DNA of 64,000 nt, from the NCBI RefSeq assembly GCF_030730945.1, contig NZ_JAVAMS010000001.1, forward strand, positions 930,001 to 994,000, read 5' to 3'. Both the position numbers and the translations under genes were made by a program. The stretch comes from Aurantiacibacter poecillastricola (GTDB taxonomy: Bacteria; Pseudomonadota; Alphaproteobacteria; Sphingomonadales; Sphingomonadaceae). The notes under the pieces were generated by a model, which worked only from the letters and a program-made list of their open reading frames with translations, was not told where the DNA came from and did not search any database. How positions within the stretch are numbered: the first letter of the stretch is position 1; every line of letters begins with the position of its first letter. Of the stretch, positions 27,800 to 38,481 are shown in pieces.

Positions 27800-29286
27800 C
27801 GCAGCCTGCGCCCACACGGGTAGTGATTGCCGGGGGCGGCACCGCGGGCTGGATCGCCGCCGCGGCCATCCAGCGTCAGCTCGGCCGTCTGGTGCAGGTC
27901 ACCCTTGTCGAGAGCGAGGCCATCGGCACCGTCGGCGTGGGCGAAGCGACCATTCCCACGGCGCGCAGTTTTCACGAATTGCTGCGCATCGACGAGGCGG
28001 AGTTCATGCGCGCCACCGGTGCGACCTTCAAGCTTGGTATCCAGTTCGAGGACTGGGGCGCGGTGGGCGATAGTTACCTCCACTCCTTCGGCACGGTGCC
28101 TTTGAAGACCTGGGTCGCCGAGTTCCAGCACTTCTGGCTGGAGGCACAGGCGCGCGGGCTGGCAGGGCCGGTGGGCGCCTATTGCCTCGAGCACGAAGCG
28201 GCGCTCGCCGGCAAGTTCGCGCGCGAAGGGCAAGCGGCCACGAACTACGCCTACCATCTCGATGCCGGGCGTTACGCCGCTTTCCTTCGCCGCATTGCCG
28301 AGGCCGAGGGCGCGGTACGCACCGAGGGGCGTATCGCCTCTGTAGAACGCGACGGTCAGAGCGGCGATGTCGCGGCGCTGCTGCTCGAAAGCGGGGAGCG
28401 TGTCGCAGGCGATCTCTTCATCGATTGCACCGGCTTTCGCGCGCTGCTGATCGAGGGCGAATTGCAGGCAGGTTTCGAGGACTGGAGCCACTGGCTGCCG
28501 ATGGACGGCGCCTTCGCCATGCAGACGCGCCTCACCGCTGATCCCGTCCCCTACACGCGCGCCATTGCGCACGAGGCGGGCTGGCAATGGCGTATTCCCC
28601 TGCAGCACCGGATGGGCAATGGCTGCGTATTCTCCAGCCGCTTCATGGAAGCCGACGCCGCGCGTGACCTGCTGCAATCGTCAGTGGAAGGCGAACCGCT
28701 GACCGAGCCGCGGCTGGTGCGCTTCGCCACTGGAAAGCGCCGGCGCGTCTGGCAGAACAACGTCGTGGCGCTGGGCCTCTCTTCGGGTTTTGTCGAGCCT
28801 TTGGAATCCACCAGCATCCACCTGTTCATGGCCGGGGTGACGCGGCTGATCCAGCAGTTCCCCTTCGGCCCCATCGGCGAGGCGCAGCGCGCGCGTTACA
28901 ACCGCATGGCGGACAACGAGATCGACCGCGTGCGCGACTTCGTGATCCTGCATTACAAGCTCAATCAGCGCGAGGATTCGCCGCTGTGGCGCCATGTGGC
29001 GGCGATGGACGTTCCCGACACGCTGGCCGAACGCATCACCCTGTTCGCCGAGCAGGCCGAGGCCTGGCAGGCCGCGGACGACCTTTTCCGCGTGGAAAGC
29101 TGGGCACAGGTGTTGCTGGGCCAGAACTGCCGCCCGTCCAGCTGGCACCGCCTCGCCGGACTGGTGAGTGACGAGAAGCTACGCGCGACCCTTACCGGCC
29201 TGCGCGACAATGTCGCGGCCAGGGTTGCTGCCATGCCGCGCCACAGCGAGGTGATCGCGGCCTATTGCGCTGCCCCGAAAGACTGA
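27796..29286 (+). CDS. Tryptophan halogenase family flavoprotein
   Basis: A 496-residue FADH2-dependent halogenase-family protein. The FAD loop GGGTAGW lies near residues 13-20, the GVGEATIP segment is conserved, and the halogenase signature W-x-W-x-I-P is present at residues 263-268 (WQWRIP). PLESTSIHLF and RYNRMADNEIDRVRDFVI also match the family. A flavin reductase is not visible nearby. In this context (TonB receptor, SapC, cupin) such enzymes are thought to work in nutrient acquisition rather than antibiotic synthesis, but the substrate is unknown. Confidence 0.9.
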   Translation: MTQPAPTRVVIAGGGTAGWIAAAAIQRQLGRLVQVTLVESEAIGTVGVGEATIPTARSFHELLRIDEAEFMRATGATFKLGIQFEDWGAVGDSYLHSFGTVPLKTWVAEFQHFWLEAQARGLAGPVGAYCLEHEAALAGKFAREGQAATNYAYHLDAGRYAAFLRRIAEAEGAVRTEGRIASVERDGQSGDVAALLLESGERVAGDLFIDCTGFRALLIEGELQAGFEDWSHWLPMDGAFAMQTRLTADPVPYTRAIAHEAGWQWRIPLQHRMGNGCVFSSRFMEADAARDLLQSSVEGEPLTEPRLVRFATGKRRRVWQNNVVALGLSSGFVEPLESTSIHLFMAGVTRLIQQFPFGPIGEAQRARYNRMADNEIDRVRDFVILHYKLNQREDSPLWRHVAAMDVPDTLAERITLFAEQAEAWQAADDLFRVESWAQVLLGQNCRPSSWHRLAGLVSDEKLRATLTGLRDNVAARVAAMPRHSEVIAAYCAAPKD

Positions 29287-29331
29287 CAGGCGCACCTTCC
29301 TTCCATCGATCTCGACGAAGCGGAACAAGCT

Positions 29332-29350
29332 TTGTAAGTAGTGCTTACAA
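29332..29350. promoter_or_regulatory. lig operator 2: TTGTAAG-N5-CTTACAA
   Basis: The arms are identical to those of the site at 22406-22424 and the spacing is the same; 16 of the 19 positions agree exactly (the spacers differ at 3 of 5). It lies about 90 bases upstream of ligK, in the 155-base gap after the halogenase gene. It should bind the same regulator, which is not encoded in the window. Confidence 0.75.
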
Positions 29351-29441
29351 GTCTGCCGAGCGCGCCTATAGCGACGCTTGACGAACCGCGCGGCGAACCT
29401 TCACGGGAGCCGCAAGAGGAGAGAAGGGAGAATTGCCAGCC

Positions 29442-30113
29442 ATGGGTGTTGTCGTCCAGAATATCGAGCGCGCCGATCCCGAGATCGTGACTGCGCTGGG
29501 CAAGTGCGGTGTCGCCACCGTGCACGAATCGCAAGGCCGCACCGGCCTGCTCGCCAGCTGCATGCGGCCGATCTATCCCGGCGCGCGCATTGGGGCGTCC
29601 GCCGTCACCATCTCCGTCCCGCCGGGCGACAACTACATGGTCCACGCCGCGATCGAGCAGTGCCGAGAGGGCGACGTGCTGGTGATCGCTCCGACCTCCC
29701 CGTGCGAGGACGGCTATTTCGGTGACCTGCTGGCCACCAGCGCGCAGGCGCGCGGCGTGAAGGGCCTCATCATTGATGCCGGTATTCGCGATGTGCGCGA
29801 CCTCAAGGAAATGGACTTCCCCGTGTGGTCCAAGCGCATTTTCGCGCAGGGCACGATCAAGGCTTCGCTCGGCAGCGTCAACGTCGACGTGGTGTGCGCA
29901 GGTGCCTTTATCCGCCCGGGCGACATCATCGTGGCCGACGATGACGGCGTGTGCGTCACGCGGCGCGAAGATGCCGAGGAAGTGCTTAAGAAGGCGCAGG
30001 CGCGCGAGGCGAACGAGGAAGAGAAGCGCCAGAAGCTGGCGGACGGCGTGCTGGGTCTCGACATGTACGGCTTCCGCGACAAGCTGAAGGACATGGGGTT
30101 GAAGTGGGTTTGA
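29442..30113 (+). CDS. ligK: 4-carboxy-4-hydroxy-2-oxoadipate aldolase / oxaloacetate decarboxylase
   Basis: A 223-residue class II pyruvate aldolase of the RraA-like fold. It splits 4-carboxy-4-hydroxy-2-oxoadipate into pyruvate and oxaloacetate. Key segments are [30 protein letters not shown] and the catalytic [17 protein letters not shown] with the conserved Arg and Asp. The ATG at 29442 (MGVVVQN) matches the family start; a TTG at 29433 is a possible alternative. It is first in the ligK-ligU-ligI operon, whose order is as in SYK-6. Confidence 0.93.
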   Translation: MGVVVQNIERADPEIVTALGKCGVATVHESQGRTGLLASCMRPIYPGARIGASAVTISVPPGDNYMVHAAIEQCREGDVLVIAPTSPCEDGYFGDLLATSAQARGVKGLIIDAGIRDVRDLKEMDFPVWSKRIFAQGTIKASLGSVNVDVVCAGAFIRPGDIIVADDDGVCVTRREDAEEVLKKAQAREANEEEKRQKLADGVLGLDMYGFRDKLKDMGLKWV

Positions 30114-30126
30114 GGAGATCGGGGCG

Positions 30127-32062
<1,936 letters not shown>

Positions 32063-32101
32063 AAGGGTCGGCGAGCAAGACCGGCCATGCAGGAGAGAGC
32101 A

Positions 32102-33721
32102 ATGGCTGGAAATATTGCGGCCGGGACGCGTCGTCTCGACAAGGCACTGTGCGACTGGTTTGCGGGCAGCGAAGTCCTCGATACGACGATAGGCGGCCTG
32201 CTGCGCGAGCAGGCTGCAACGAACGGCCGGGGCGAGGCGCTGGTGGAAGGCCTGCAGGATGGCACGACCGGCCGTCGCTGGACCTACGCGGAGCTGCTGC
32301 ACGATGCCGAACGGCTGGCGAAGGGACTTGCGACGCGTTTCCAGCCGGGTGAGCGGATTGCCGTGTGGGGGCCGAACATTCCCGAATGGGTGCTGGTTGA
32401 ATATGCCGCGGCACTTGCCGGGCTCACCCTCGTCACCGTCAATCCCGCCTACCAGAAGCGCGAACTCGATTACGTGCTGCGGCAGAGCACGTCGGTGGCG
32501 CTGTTCCTGATCGAGGAGTTTCGCGGCAACCCGATGGCCAGGATCGCCGCCGAGGTGGCGGAAGACCTGCCGGCCCTGCGCGAAGTGATCGACATGAGGG
32601 ACGAGGCCGCGCTGTTCACCGATCCCTCCGGCACGCTGCCCGATGTCGATACGAACGATCCCGCGCAGATCCAGTACACCAGCGGCACGACCGGCTTTCC
32701 CAAGGGCGTGGTGCTCTCTCACCGCAACCTTACCAACAATGCGCGCCTGTTCGTGGAAGTGGGCGAACTGCCGCCGGGCCTGCCCACGCTGGGGCTGACG
32801 CCGCTGTTCCACACGATGGGCTGTTCGATGGGCGTGCTGGGATCGCTGCAATCGGGCGGGGCCTATTGCCCGCTACCGGCTTTCGAGCCGAAAGCGGCGC
32901 TCGACCTGATCGCGGCGGAGAAGATCGGCTGGACGATCTGCGTGCCTACAATGGCGGTGGCGATGGTGGCGGCGCAGAAGGCCGAGCCGCGCGATCTGTC
33001 CTTCATGAAACGCCTCGGGATGGGCGGGGCGATGGTCGCGCCCGAACTGGCGCGCGCGGTGCGGGATGTGCTGGGGGCCGATACGCTGGTCGCCTACGGA
33101 CAGACGGAAAGCAGCCCGCTCATCACCACCGGTCGGCCCGACGACGATTTCGAGACCATCAGCACCACGATCGGCCAGCCTGCCCTGGGCTGCGAGGTGG
33201 GCATCTTCGATCCCGAGACAGGCGACGTGGTGCAATGCGGTGAGGTGGGCGAGATCCGCTGCCGCTCGGCCTCCACCATGCTCGGCTACAATGACGATCC
33301 CGAGGCTACCGCCGCCGCGGTCGATCCGCAGGGCTGGCTGCATACAGGCGACCTCGGCACGATGGACGACCAGGGCTATGTGCGCATTACCGGCCGGGTG
33401 AAGGAAATGATCATTCGCGGCGGCGAAAACCTCTTCCCGGCAGAAATCGAGAACGTGCTGCTGGAGCACCCCGCCGTTGCGGAATGTGCGGTGGTCGGCG
33501 TGCCCGACGAGGTGCTGGGCGAGGCGGTCGCCGCCTTCGTGCGGCTGGAGGATGGCGCGGATTTCGACACCGAGGCCTTGCGCGCGCATTGCCGCGAACA
33601 GATCAGCCCGCAGAAATGCCCGGCGCACTGGCAGGAGGTGAGCGAATGGCCGCTCACCGGGTCGGGCAAGATCCGCAAGTTCAAGCTGCGCGAGCAGTGG
33701 GAAGCGGCGCGGGCTGGCTAG
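32102..33721 (+). CDS. AMP-binding acyl-CoA synthetase
   Basis: A 539-residue ANL-superfamily ligase that activates a carboxylic acid with ATP and CoA. Motifs in order are IQYTSGTTGFPKGVVLSHRN (P-loop), AYGQTESSP, GYNDDPEATAAAVDPQGW, LHTGDLGTMDDQGYVRITGR, KEMIIRGGENLFPAEIE, and the C-terminal catalytic Lys in GSGKIRKF. GGAGAG lies 6 bases before the ATG at 32102; another ATG at 32087 is less well placed. It is 39 bases after ligI and probably in the same operon, which suggests an aromatic or related acid as substrate. Confidence 0.9.
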   Translation: MAGNIAAGTRRLDKALCDWFAGSEVLDTTIGGLLREQAATNGRGEALVEGLQDGTTGRRWTYAELLHDAERLAKGLATRFQPGERIAVWGPNIPEWVLVEYAAALAGLTLVTVNPAYQKRELDYVLRQSTSVALFLIEEFRGNPMARIAAEVAEDLPALREVIDMRDEAALFTDPSGTLPDVDTNDPAQIQYTSGTTGFPKGVVLSHRNLTNNARLFVEVGELPPGLPTLGLTPLFHTMGCSMGVLGSLQSGGAYCPLPAFEPKAALDLIAAEKIGWTICVPTMAVAMVAAQKAEPRDLSFMKRLGMGGAMVAPELARAVRDVLGADTLVAYGQTESSPLITTGRPDDDFETISTTIGQPALGCEVGIFDPETGDVVQCGEVGEIRCRSASTMLGYNDDPEATAAAVDPQGWLHTGDLGTMDDQGYVRITGRVKEMIIRGGENLFPAEIENVLLEHPAVAECAVVGVPDEVLGEAVAAFVRLEDGADFDTEALRAHCREQISPQKCPAHWQEVSEWPLTGSGKIRKFKLREQWEAARAG

Positions 33722-33900
33722 TCGCGTTTCGATTGCGTCTGCGCGCGGCGGCGCTTGCGGCGGCCCATGAGGAACCAGCCGCACCCGGCAATGCCGCCGG
33801 CGCAAAGAAGGCCAATCGCGCCGACCCAGGCGATGGCCACGCCGATCGCGCCGGTCAGCGCCAGCAGGAAAAGGACAAGAAACTCAAGCACGCCTTGCAT
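33718..33900 (-). CDS. Small membrane protein, unrecognised
   Basis: A 60-residue peptide: a hydrophobic stretch of about 40 residues (two short membrane helices, LEFLVLFLLALTGAIG and WVGAIGLLCAGGIAG) followed by a very basic tail (GRRKRRRAQTQSKRD). The composition looks like a real small membrane protein rather than a shadow. It is antisense-tailed to the acyl-CoA synthetase, overlapping its last bases. No family was recognised. Confidence 0.5.
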   Translation of the reverse strand: MQGVLEFLVLFLLALTGAIGVAIAWVGAIGLLCAGGIAGCGWFLMGRRKRRRAQTQSKRD

Positions 33901-33964
33901 TGCCTGAAGGGCTGTGGCCGATCTCCCCGGTTCCCCGCAAGCGCAATTTCCCTAAAGTGGCAAG

Positions 33965-34819
33965 ATGAGCATCCTGTGCATCGGCCGCGCCACCTTCGAC
34001 CTGGGCTATGCCTGTCCCTCCTTCCCGGCGGAGGATGGCAAGCTTTCGGCGACGCATTTCTGGGCAGGAGCGGGCGGTTCGGCCCTCAATGGCGCGGTGA
34101 CGGCGCGGGCTCTCGGTAGCGAGGTGCGGCTCTTCACCCTGCTGGGTGCAGGCAGCTTCGCCGACAGCGTGCGCGCGGAACTGGCGCGCTACCATGTGCC
34201 GGTCGAGGACTTTGCGGCCCCGGATGCGGAGGTGCTGCCAGTCTCCAGCATCATCGTGGTGCCCGAACGCGGAACGCGCACGATCATCGATCAGCAACCG
34301 GCGCAGTCGGTGGCGCCGGAGGCTCCCCCCGCATCATGTCTCGATGGAGTGGACGTAGTCTATTGCGACGGCTTCCTGCCCGAGATCGCCGTGCCGCTGG
34401 CGAAGGCGGCAAGGGAACGAGGCACCCCGGTGGTGCTCGATGGGGGTTCGTGGAAGCCTTTTACCGGCGAGCTTATCGCGCATGTCGACCATGCCATCGT
34501 ATCCGAACGCTTCCATCCGCCGGGACAGGGCGAGGCCGACATTCTGGATGCGGTCCACGCACTTGGCCCGTCGGTCGCGGCGATCACCCGCGGGCCGGGC
34601 CTTGTCGAGTGGAGCGATGGCGCGCACCGCGGCACCCTCTCACCGCCGCGAGTGCAGGCCATCGACACGCTTGGCGCGGGCGACATCTTTCACGGGGCCT
34701 ACTGCCACTATCTCGCGGGCGGTGAACAGGTGGAAGCCAGCCTGTCTGCCGCCGCGAGAATAGCTGCCGAGAGTTGCCGCTTCTATGGCACACGCGCCTG
34801 GATCGACGCGCGCCGCTGA
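33965..34819 (+). CDS. PfkB family carbohydrate kinase
   Basis: A 284-residue ribokinase-fold sugar kinase. It has the N-terminal substrate-site GAGGSALNGAVTARALG and the ATP-site signature DTLGAGDIFHGAY with the catalytic Asp near residue 237. Family members phosphorylate fructose, ribose, nucleosides or keto-deoxygluconate; which one is not visible. It ends one base before the stop of the convergent transaldolase gene. Confidence 0.88.
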   Translation: MSILCIGRATFDLGYACPSFPAEDGKLSATHFWAGAGGSALNGAVTARALGSEVRLFTLLGAGSFADSVRAELARYHVPVEDFAAPDAEVLPVSSIIVVPERGTRTIIDQQPAQSVAPEAPPASCLDGVDVVYCDGFLPEIAVPLAKAARERGTPVVLDGGSWKPFTGELIAHVDHAIVSERFHPPGQGEADILDAVHALGPSVAAITRGPGLVEWSDGAHRGTLSPPRVQAIDTLGAGDIFHGAYCHYLAGGEQVEASLSAAARIAAESCRFYGTRAWIDARR

Positions 34820-36010
34820 TCAGCCTTCCATCACCTTGCGCACGAAGTCGACCGTGGCGCGGGTGGCGGTGGCGAATTCGGTCGCAGTGGCCTGGAAGCT
34901 GCCATATTGCGCGAATTCATTCGGCTTCATGCCCTCGAACTCGTAGGCCTGGCGGAAAGCGGGCAGCTTCATCAGCTTGTCGATGCTGGCCTTGTTCGGC
35001 TCCCGCTCGATCGCCTTGGGATCGAAAGGTGCCAGATCGTCCTCCACGTCCATCAGCTGCTTGATGTAGCTGGGCGGGCAGGTGTAGACCATGTCCGAGC
35101 CGGCAAAATCCTGGATATGGCGCGAGACCGTGTTGCCGTCCTTGTCCTTCTCCACCCGCATCGAGCATTGCAGCATCTTGGAGGGGTGACCGATTTCCTT
35201 GCCGTGCCAGTAGGCGCGCTTGAGGACCGCTTCCTCGCCATCGCGGATCTCGTCGAGCGACAGGTCGATCCCGCGCTGCGCGGCCTGCGCCTTCCAGTCG
35301 CCCTTTTCGCCCAGGCGGCTGGACATGTGGGTAATGACGCTGCGCCACTTGGAAAGATCGACACCGGCAGCCTTCGCGCGCTGGAGTCCCGCCGTCACGG
35401 CAGCACGGCACCGGGCGTACTGAGCCACGGCGAAGCTGGTGGTGTTGTTGGTGGAGATGCCGCGCGCGGTCAGCTCCTCCAGCACCTCGTAGCCTTCCTT
35501 GGAGCCGGGCAGCTTCACCATCACGTTGTCACCCTGCGCAGCGATAGAGAGACCCTGCTCCAGCATCGCCTCGCCATCGGTTACGAAGCGCGGATCGACT
35601 TGGCCCGAGAGCATGCCGTAGTTGTAGCCGGACGCCTCGAACTTCGGGCGGATCACGTCGGCCCCCAGTTTCACCAGGTGCAGGTACATCTTCCAGTAGA
35701 CACCCTCCACGTCGAGGCCGGGATTGTCCTTCGCGATATCCTTCACCAGCTTCGTCCAGCCTTCCGGATCGAGCTGCACGGCCTGCAAGGAGAGCGGCGG
35801 ATTGGTTGTCACACCGCGGAAGCCCATTTCCGCCGGGGCATCGGGATCATAGAGGCGCGTCAGCTGCGCTTCCCATTCGCCGCGCTTGGCATCGGGAGCG
35901 GCGGCCAGCGTCTCGTCCTTCCAGCTGGGATAGACCAGCGGCGAGCTGTCCCACCAGATCTCCGCATCGGAATTGGTGTCGGCTAGCTGTTCCAGGACAT
36001 GCTTGGTCAT
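34820..36010 (-). CDS. Transaldolase family protein
   Basis: A 396-residue aldolase of the transaldolase/TalB-like superfamily. The segment GFRGVTTNPPLSLQ is the substrate-loop signature (the usual GATTNPS), and VMVKLPGSKEGYEVL contains the Schiff-base Lys, followed by GISTNNTTSFAVAQ. It is longer than TalB (about 317) and resembles the annotated transaldolases of sphingomonads that lack a full pentose-phosphate context. The ATG at 36010 follows GGAGATATTCCCG. It likely transfers a dihydroxyacetone unit in sugar-phosphate metabolism. Confidence 0.85.
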   Translation of the reverse strand: MTKHVLEQLADTNSDAEIWWDSSPLVYPSWKDETLAAAPDAKRGEWEAQLTRLYDPDAPAEMGFRGVTTNPPLSLQAVQLDPEGWTKLVKDIAKDNPGLDVEGVYWKMYLHLVKLGADVIRPKFEASGYNYGMLSGQVDPRFVTDGEAMLEQGLSIAAQGDNVMVKLPGSKEGYEVLEELTARGISTNNTTSFAVAQYARCRAAVTAGLQRAKAAGVDLSKWRSVITHMSSRLGEKGDWKAQAAQRGIDLSLDEIRDGEEAVLKRAYWHGKEIGHPSKMLQCSMRVEKDKDGNTVSRHIQDFAGSDMVYTCPPSYIKQLMDVEDDLAPFDPKAIEREPNKASIDKLMKLPAFRQAYEFEGMKPNEFAQYGSFQATATEFATATRATVDFVRKVMEG

Positions 36011-36280
36011 CGGGAATATCTCCAATCTGTTTCTCAAGGCCCTTCGCACTGGCACGTGGGGATAGTCAAATGCCGGATGGGCTATTGCGCGCCTTTGTGA
36101 CCTTTTGCCGTCTTGCTGCGCAAGCCACGGCTTCTATCCTGCCTGCAAGATGACTTTGTCCGACACAGGCGATGGCCGCTCCTCCTTCTCGGAGTTGTCA
36201 TTGCCCGGGGTGCGAGCCGCAAAATGCGCTGCAGCGGCGAAAATATGCTATGACCGTTTCACCAGGGAGTCAGACGGATA

Positions 36281-37051
36281 TTGGGACCGATACGCAAGCT
36301 TGTAGCCGTAGCTTCAGTCGCCGCGCTGATGTTCGCCAGCCCGGCCCATGCGGATGGTATCATGGGAGAGCCGCTACCGCGTTTCCAGGATCGCCTGTGC
36401 CCGGGTGTGATCGGGCTGGAACAGGAATTTGCCGAGCTCGTCGTCACCCGCCTGCGCATGAATGCCGAGCGGTTCGGCCTTCGCCTGGCCGAGGATGGCG
36501 GATGCGAGCCCAACCTGGTCGTGGCCGTGGTCGATGACAGCAAGGCCTACCTAGCCGACCTCGTAGAGCGACGCGGCTACCTGTTTCGCGACATGGACCC
36601 GGCGGATCGCGAGCGGATGCTTACCGCCGCCGGCCCCGTGGGCGTATGGCACCAGACCGCCGCGCGCACTCGCGACGGTATTCGCGTGGGTCGGCGGGAG
36701 AACCTTACACAGCCGCCCGAAGCAGGCATGTGGCAGGCCCATTCACGCATCTACCGCCCGGTCCGGCACGACATCACCTATGCCCTCGTCCTCCTCGATA
36801 TCGATAGCGTGCGCGGCCTTACCCTGCGCCAGCTGGCCGATTTCGCCACGCTGCGCGCTTTGGCGACCGAGTATCCTGACGAGGCCGGGCAGGGCGAGGC
36901 CAGCATGCTGACGCTGTTCGATGAAACGGCTGCGCGGCCCGAAGAACTCACCGCGTTCGACACGGCATGGCTGACGAGCCTTTATTCGGGAATGGCCAAC
37001 ATACCCGCATCCATCCGCCTGCGCAGTGTGCAGGTGGCGGAGAACGAGTAA
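36281..37051 (+). CDS. Secreted protein of unknown function
   Basis: A 256-residue protein with a signal peptide (LVAVASVAALMFASPAHA). No family was recognised. The mature part contains LCPGVIGLEQEFAELVVTRLR, LVVAVVDDSKAYLADLVER and a C-terminal SVRGLTLRQLADFATLRALA. The start is taken as TTG 36281, with GGGAG about 11 bases upstream, because no ATG or GTG fits in frame. The 270 bases upstream show nothing clear. It ends 9 bases before the convergent NDUFA9-like gene. Confidence 0.72.
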   Translation: MGPIRKLVAVASVAALMFASPAHADGIMGEPLPRFQDRLCPGVIGLEQEFAELVVTRLRMNAERFGLRLAEDGGCEPNLVVAVVDDSKAYLADLVERRGYLFRDMDPADRERMLTAAGPVGVWHQTAARTRDGIRVGRRENLTQPPEAGMWQAHSRIYRPVRHDITYALVLLDIDSVRGLTLRQLADFATLRALATEYPDEAGQGEASMLTLFDETAARPEELTAFDTAWLTSLYSGMANIPASIRLRSVQVAENE

Positions 37052-37060
37052 GGCCGTCGC

Positions 37061-38002
37061 TCAGGCGCGCTTTTCGCTGAAGCGCCCGTGCTTGCGGTAG
37101 CGCACCATCCACCGGTCGAGGAACAGCGATAGCGGCTTGGGATCGACGCCCAGCTTTTCCAGCCCCGGCGTGCCCTTCGAAGCAACGCTGCCCTCCTCCA
37201 GCATGGCAAGCTGGTCGGAATTGATAGGGGTCAGCGGCATGGACGCGAAGACCTTTGCCAGCGGGGTGGGCATGGGGAAGAATGTACGGCTGCGGTCCTG
37301 CCCGTCCGCGATCATCTGGTGGATCTGCATCATGGAGAGCTTTTCGGGGCCCGCCGCCTCGAAAACCTTGCCGCCATGCGTATCGGGATCCTCCAGCGCA
37401 TGGACAACGCCTGCCGCCACGTCGTCCACCCACACCACCTGAAACTCGCTATCTGCGCCGAATACCGGCATCACCGGCATCATCTGCACGAGATCGGCGA
37501 ACATCGGCACGAGGCCATCCTCTTCGCCGAAGACGACGGAGGGACGGATGACGGTGGCCCGGGGGAATTCCTCGAACACCTGACGTTCGCCATCACCCTT
37601 GGTGCGGTAATAGCCGGTCTGGGCCTCGGGATCGGCTCCGATGGCGGAGATGTAGACGAAGGCACTCGCCCCGGTGGCGGCGGTAGCCTTGGCGGCAATG
37701 CCCGCACCATCGGCCTGCAGGGCCTGCTGGTTCCCCTCGAACGTGCCGATGAGGTACACGACCGCGTCGGAGCCCGCTACGCACGCCTCGATGCTGCGCT
37801 TGTCCATCGCGTTGCAGCGAGCGAATTGCAACTGACCGAGATTGGCCAGTGGCTTCAGCTTGAAGGCCTTCTCCGGCTCGCGAGCAGCAATGCGAACGCG
37901 CGCGCCGCGCTCCAGCAGGTCCTGCGCCACGTGGCTGCCGATGAAGCCGTTGCCGCCGATCAGGGTAACCAGCTTGCCGTCGAGCGGGGATTTGCGTGCC
38001 AT
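37061..38002 (-). CDS. NDUFA9-like (complex I associated) NAD-dependent epimerase
   Basis: A 313-residue extended short-chain dehydrogenase, with TLIGGNGFIGSHVA at residues 13-26 as the NAD loop. The sequence RATVIRPSVVFGEEDGLVPMFADL is the typical NDUFA9-family signature, and the usual YxxxK is seen as YYRTKGDGE. Alphaproteobacterial members are thought to support complex I assembly; quinone-related roles have also been proposed. Single gene on the minus strand. The next feature to the right is tRNA-Leu. Confidence 0.88.
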   Translation of the reverse strand: MARKSPLDGKLVTLIGGNGFIGSHVAQDLLERGARVRIAAREPEKAFKLKPLANLGQLQFARCNAMDKRSIEACVAGSDAVVYLIGTFEGNQQALQADGAGIAAKATAATGASAFVYISAIGADPEAQTGYYRTKGDGERQVFEEFPRATVIRPSVVFGEEDGLVPMFADLVQMMPVMPVFGADSEFQVVWVDDVAAGVVHALEDPDTHGGKVFEAAGPEKLSMMQIHQMIADGQDRSRTFFPMPTPLAKVFASMPLTPINSDQLAMLEEGSVASKGTPGLEKLGVDPKPLSLFLDRWMVRYRKHGRFSEKRA

Positions 38003-38229
38003 GGGGCCAGTTCAGTCCTTAGCGAGAGGAATCGAGTGTCGCGCCGCCCTTAGCCCGAAAGTCAGCCGCGCTTCAATGCCTCCCAAAGCCTTGCGCATCG
38101 GACCATGTTCCGGCCCGCGACAACTATTTGCACGATTGGACAGCGCGATACGTTGACAGCCCGCCCGCACTGTCCTATCGGCCCGCCCCTACCCGGCGAC
38201 GGAGACACCTGCTCCGCCAGCCCAAGGGT

Positions 38230-38316
<87 letters not shown>

Positions 38317-38319
38317 TTT

Positions 38320-38334
38320 GTTCTTCTCACGTTC
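38320..38334 (+). promoter_or_regulatory. LexA (SOS) box upstream of the integrase
   Basis: GTTC-TTCTCAC-GTTC is an exact match to the alphaproteobacterial LexA consensus GTTC-N7-GTTC. It starts four bases after the CCA end of tRNA-Leu and about 150 bases before the integrase ATG. The same motif recurs at 41262 and 41487. Confidence 0.65.
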
Positions 38335-38481
38335 TCCCAAATAATCTATAAAACCCGCAGAAATCCTAGGGATTTGGCCCTTGGATCGTTCCGGATCGTC
38401 CCGCCTGTTCTCGGGGGTTCCAGACACTTTTGTGGGCCTTTTGAGGCCGTTTCGCAAAGGCCCAGATGAAAAGGCCCCCAC

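Noticed and set aside
27796..29286. Halogenase as part of a secondary-metabolite gene cluster
   Set aside because: No NRPS, PKS or prenyltransferase genes are near. The TonB receptor-SapC-cupin set is the usual neighbourhood of this family in alphaproteobacteria.
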